A stretch of 6,778 bases of DNA, taken from UBA6022 sp035704495. Its GTDB lineage: Bacteria > Patescibacteriota > Saccharimonadia > Saccharimonadales > Saccharimonadaceae. The translations under genes were made by a program, and so were the position numbers. Every line of letters begins with the position of its first letter. Position 1 is the first letter of the stretch. Shown here piece after piece: positions 6,216 to 6,778 of this stretch. The notes below the pieces were generated by a model. It had not been told where the DNA came from. It saw nothing but the letters and a program-made list of their open reading frames with translations, and did not search any database. The stretch is taken from NCBI GenBank assembly GCA_035704495.1, contig DASSWW010000002.1:1-6778 (forward strand), written 5' to 3'.

Positions 6216-6680
6216 CTATACCGTTAAATCGTTTTCAGATTTAATATCGACAGCATTTTGTACAAGTCGTTGTAGTACCGCTGCAAACGTTGCAATCACA
6301 AATGACGCGAACACAATCACTAGGCCAATCGCCAGCACGCCTGGTGCGTCGTCTGCTTGGGCTACTTGGGCAATGTACGGCAACCCTGCTATAAATAACG
6401 CGCTGATAATCAGTGCCGAATATTTGATGAACTTGAATGCACTAACGGAACCAACCGAAAATGCTTGGTTATGATCAATATAGTTCAGTAATTTCAGAGC
6501 TTGGTACAACGCAAAGAAAAATGGTATCGCTGGCACGTACAGACCAAATAAAATCGGTCGATAATCCCCTGTCTGCCCCGAATTAATCGCAAGTGGTAAC
6601 GCAAACACGCATAACGCCAAGATGAAAAGACCAATCAAAATCACCACTCCCCGTAAGAAAATTGTTGAGCCTCGTTTCAT
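6216..6680 (-). CDS. DUF2975 family membrane protein
   Basis: A 154-residue membrane protein with four predicted helices (about 9-30, 44-66, 86-106, 114-136) and a cytoplasmic C-terminus ending VDIKSENDLTV, a typical DUF2975 tail. The family's function is unknown; members are usually paired with a small XRE regulator, the next gene here after 9 bases. Start choice: the frame is open to a TTG at 6740 and has an ATG at 6713, but these fall in the -35 and -10 of the promoter. The ATG at 6680 has AAAGGA (6692-6687) six bases ahead and begins MKRGSTIF. First gene of a three-gene operon. Confidence 0.85.
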   Translation of the reverse strand: MKRGSTIFLRGVVILIGLFILALCVFALPLAINSGQTGDYRPILFGLYVPAIPFFFALYQALKLLNYIDHNQAFSVGSVSAFKFIKYSALIISALFIAGLPYIAQVAQADDAPGVLAIGLVIVFASFVIATFAAVLQRLVQNAVDIKSENDLTV

Positions 6681-6711
6681 GAAAAATCCTTTCTTGCTGA
6701 TTGATGGCTTC

Positions 6712-6740
6712 ATTTTAGCATCATATTTATCGTTTTGCAA
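6712..6740 (-). promoter_or_regulatory. Promoter of the DUF2975-regulator operon
   Basis: TTGCAA (6740-6735), a 17-base spacer, and TAAAAT (6717-6712) preceded by TGC, an extended -10, on the minus strand. Predicted start is near 6705, leaving a leader of about 25 bases with a good ribosome site. The decamer TGCTAAAATG is identical to the one in prkA promoter P1. Bases 6741-6778 are AT-rich with no gene and may act as an UP element. Confidence 0.65.
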
Positions 6741-6778
6741 TAAATTTGTATTGTTTTTATATTATTTATACGTCAGAC

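Noticed and set aside
6049..6474. A 141-codon open frame on the plus strand
   Set aside because: It lies antisense to the regulator and DUF2975 genes, lacks a ribosome site and has no recognisable domain; the minus-strand frames have family matches and good ribosome sites.
6681..6740. Twenty-residue N-terminal extension of the DUF2975 protein
   Set aside because: It would be encoded by the promoter -35/-10 region; the ATG at 6680 has a properly spaced ribosome site and begins near the first helix.

Overview
All supportable genes lie on the minus strand, so they read right to left. The window holds seven complete protein genes and the start of an eighth. I see no tRNA, rRNA, CRISPR array, insertion sequence or phage gene. 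The organism is uncertain. The DUF444 protein is of the Gram-positive YhbH type, and a DUF2975 membrane protein is paired with a very small Cro/CI regulator. Several short-leader or leaderless starts and extended -10 promoters also occur. Together these suggest a Gram-positive-like or Patescibacteria (possibly Saccharibacteria) genome. That placement is inference, and no marker gene here settles it.

Right part (6740-5642): a compact three-gene operon encodes a four-helix DUF2975 membrane protein, a 71-residue helix-turn-helix regulator and a 114-residue three-helix membrane protein. Gaps are 9 and 4 bases and each gene has a recognisable Shine-Dalgarno site. A strong promoter (TTGCAA, 17 bases, TGC-TAAAAT) sits just upstream. 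Middle part (5539-3770): two apparently separate genes follow, a 295-residue polytopic membrane protein of unknown function and a monofunctional prephenate dehydratase with a C-terminal ACT domain (pheA). Neither has a Shine-Dalgarno site, and both have an extended -10 element so close to the ATG that their mRNAs may be leaderless or nearly so.

A gene-free stretch of about 300 bases (3472-3769) looks like a dense control region. It contains two tandem minus-strand promoter candidates, a 24-bp palindrome over the -35 of the upstream one, a 10-bp-phased direct repeat, and a 10-bp motif repeated in inverted orientation.

Left part (3471-1): this control region drives a complete prkA-yhbH-spoVR cluster: the AAA+ kinase/protease-like PrkA, the VWA-domain DUF444 protein YhbH/YeaH, and the N-terminal 81 codons of SpoVR, cut by the window edge. 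This trio is a widely conserved stress and stationary-phase module that also occurs in bacteria that do not sporulate. Its biochemical role is still poorly understood. It is the most interesting content here, and the operator-like DNA in front of it is the least explained.
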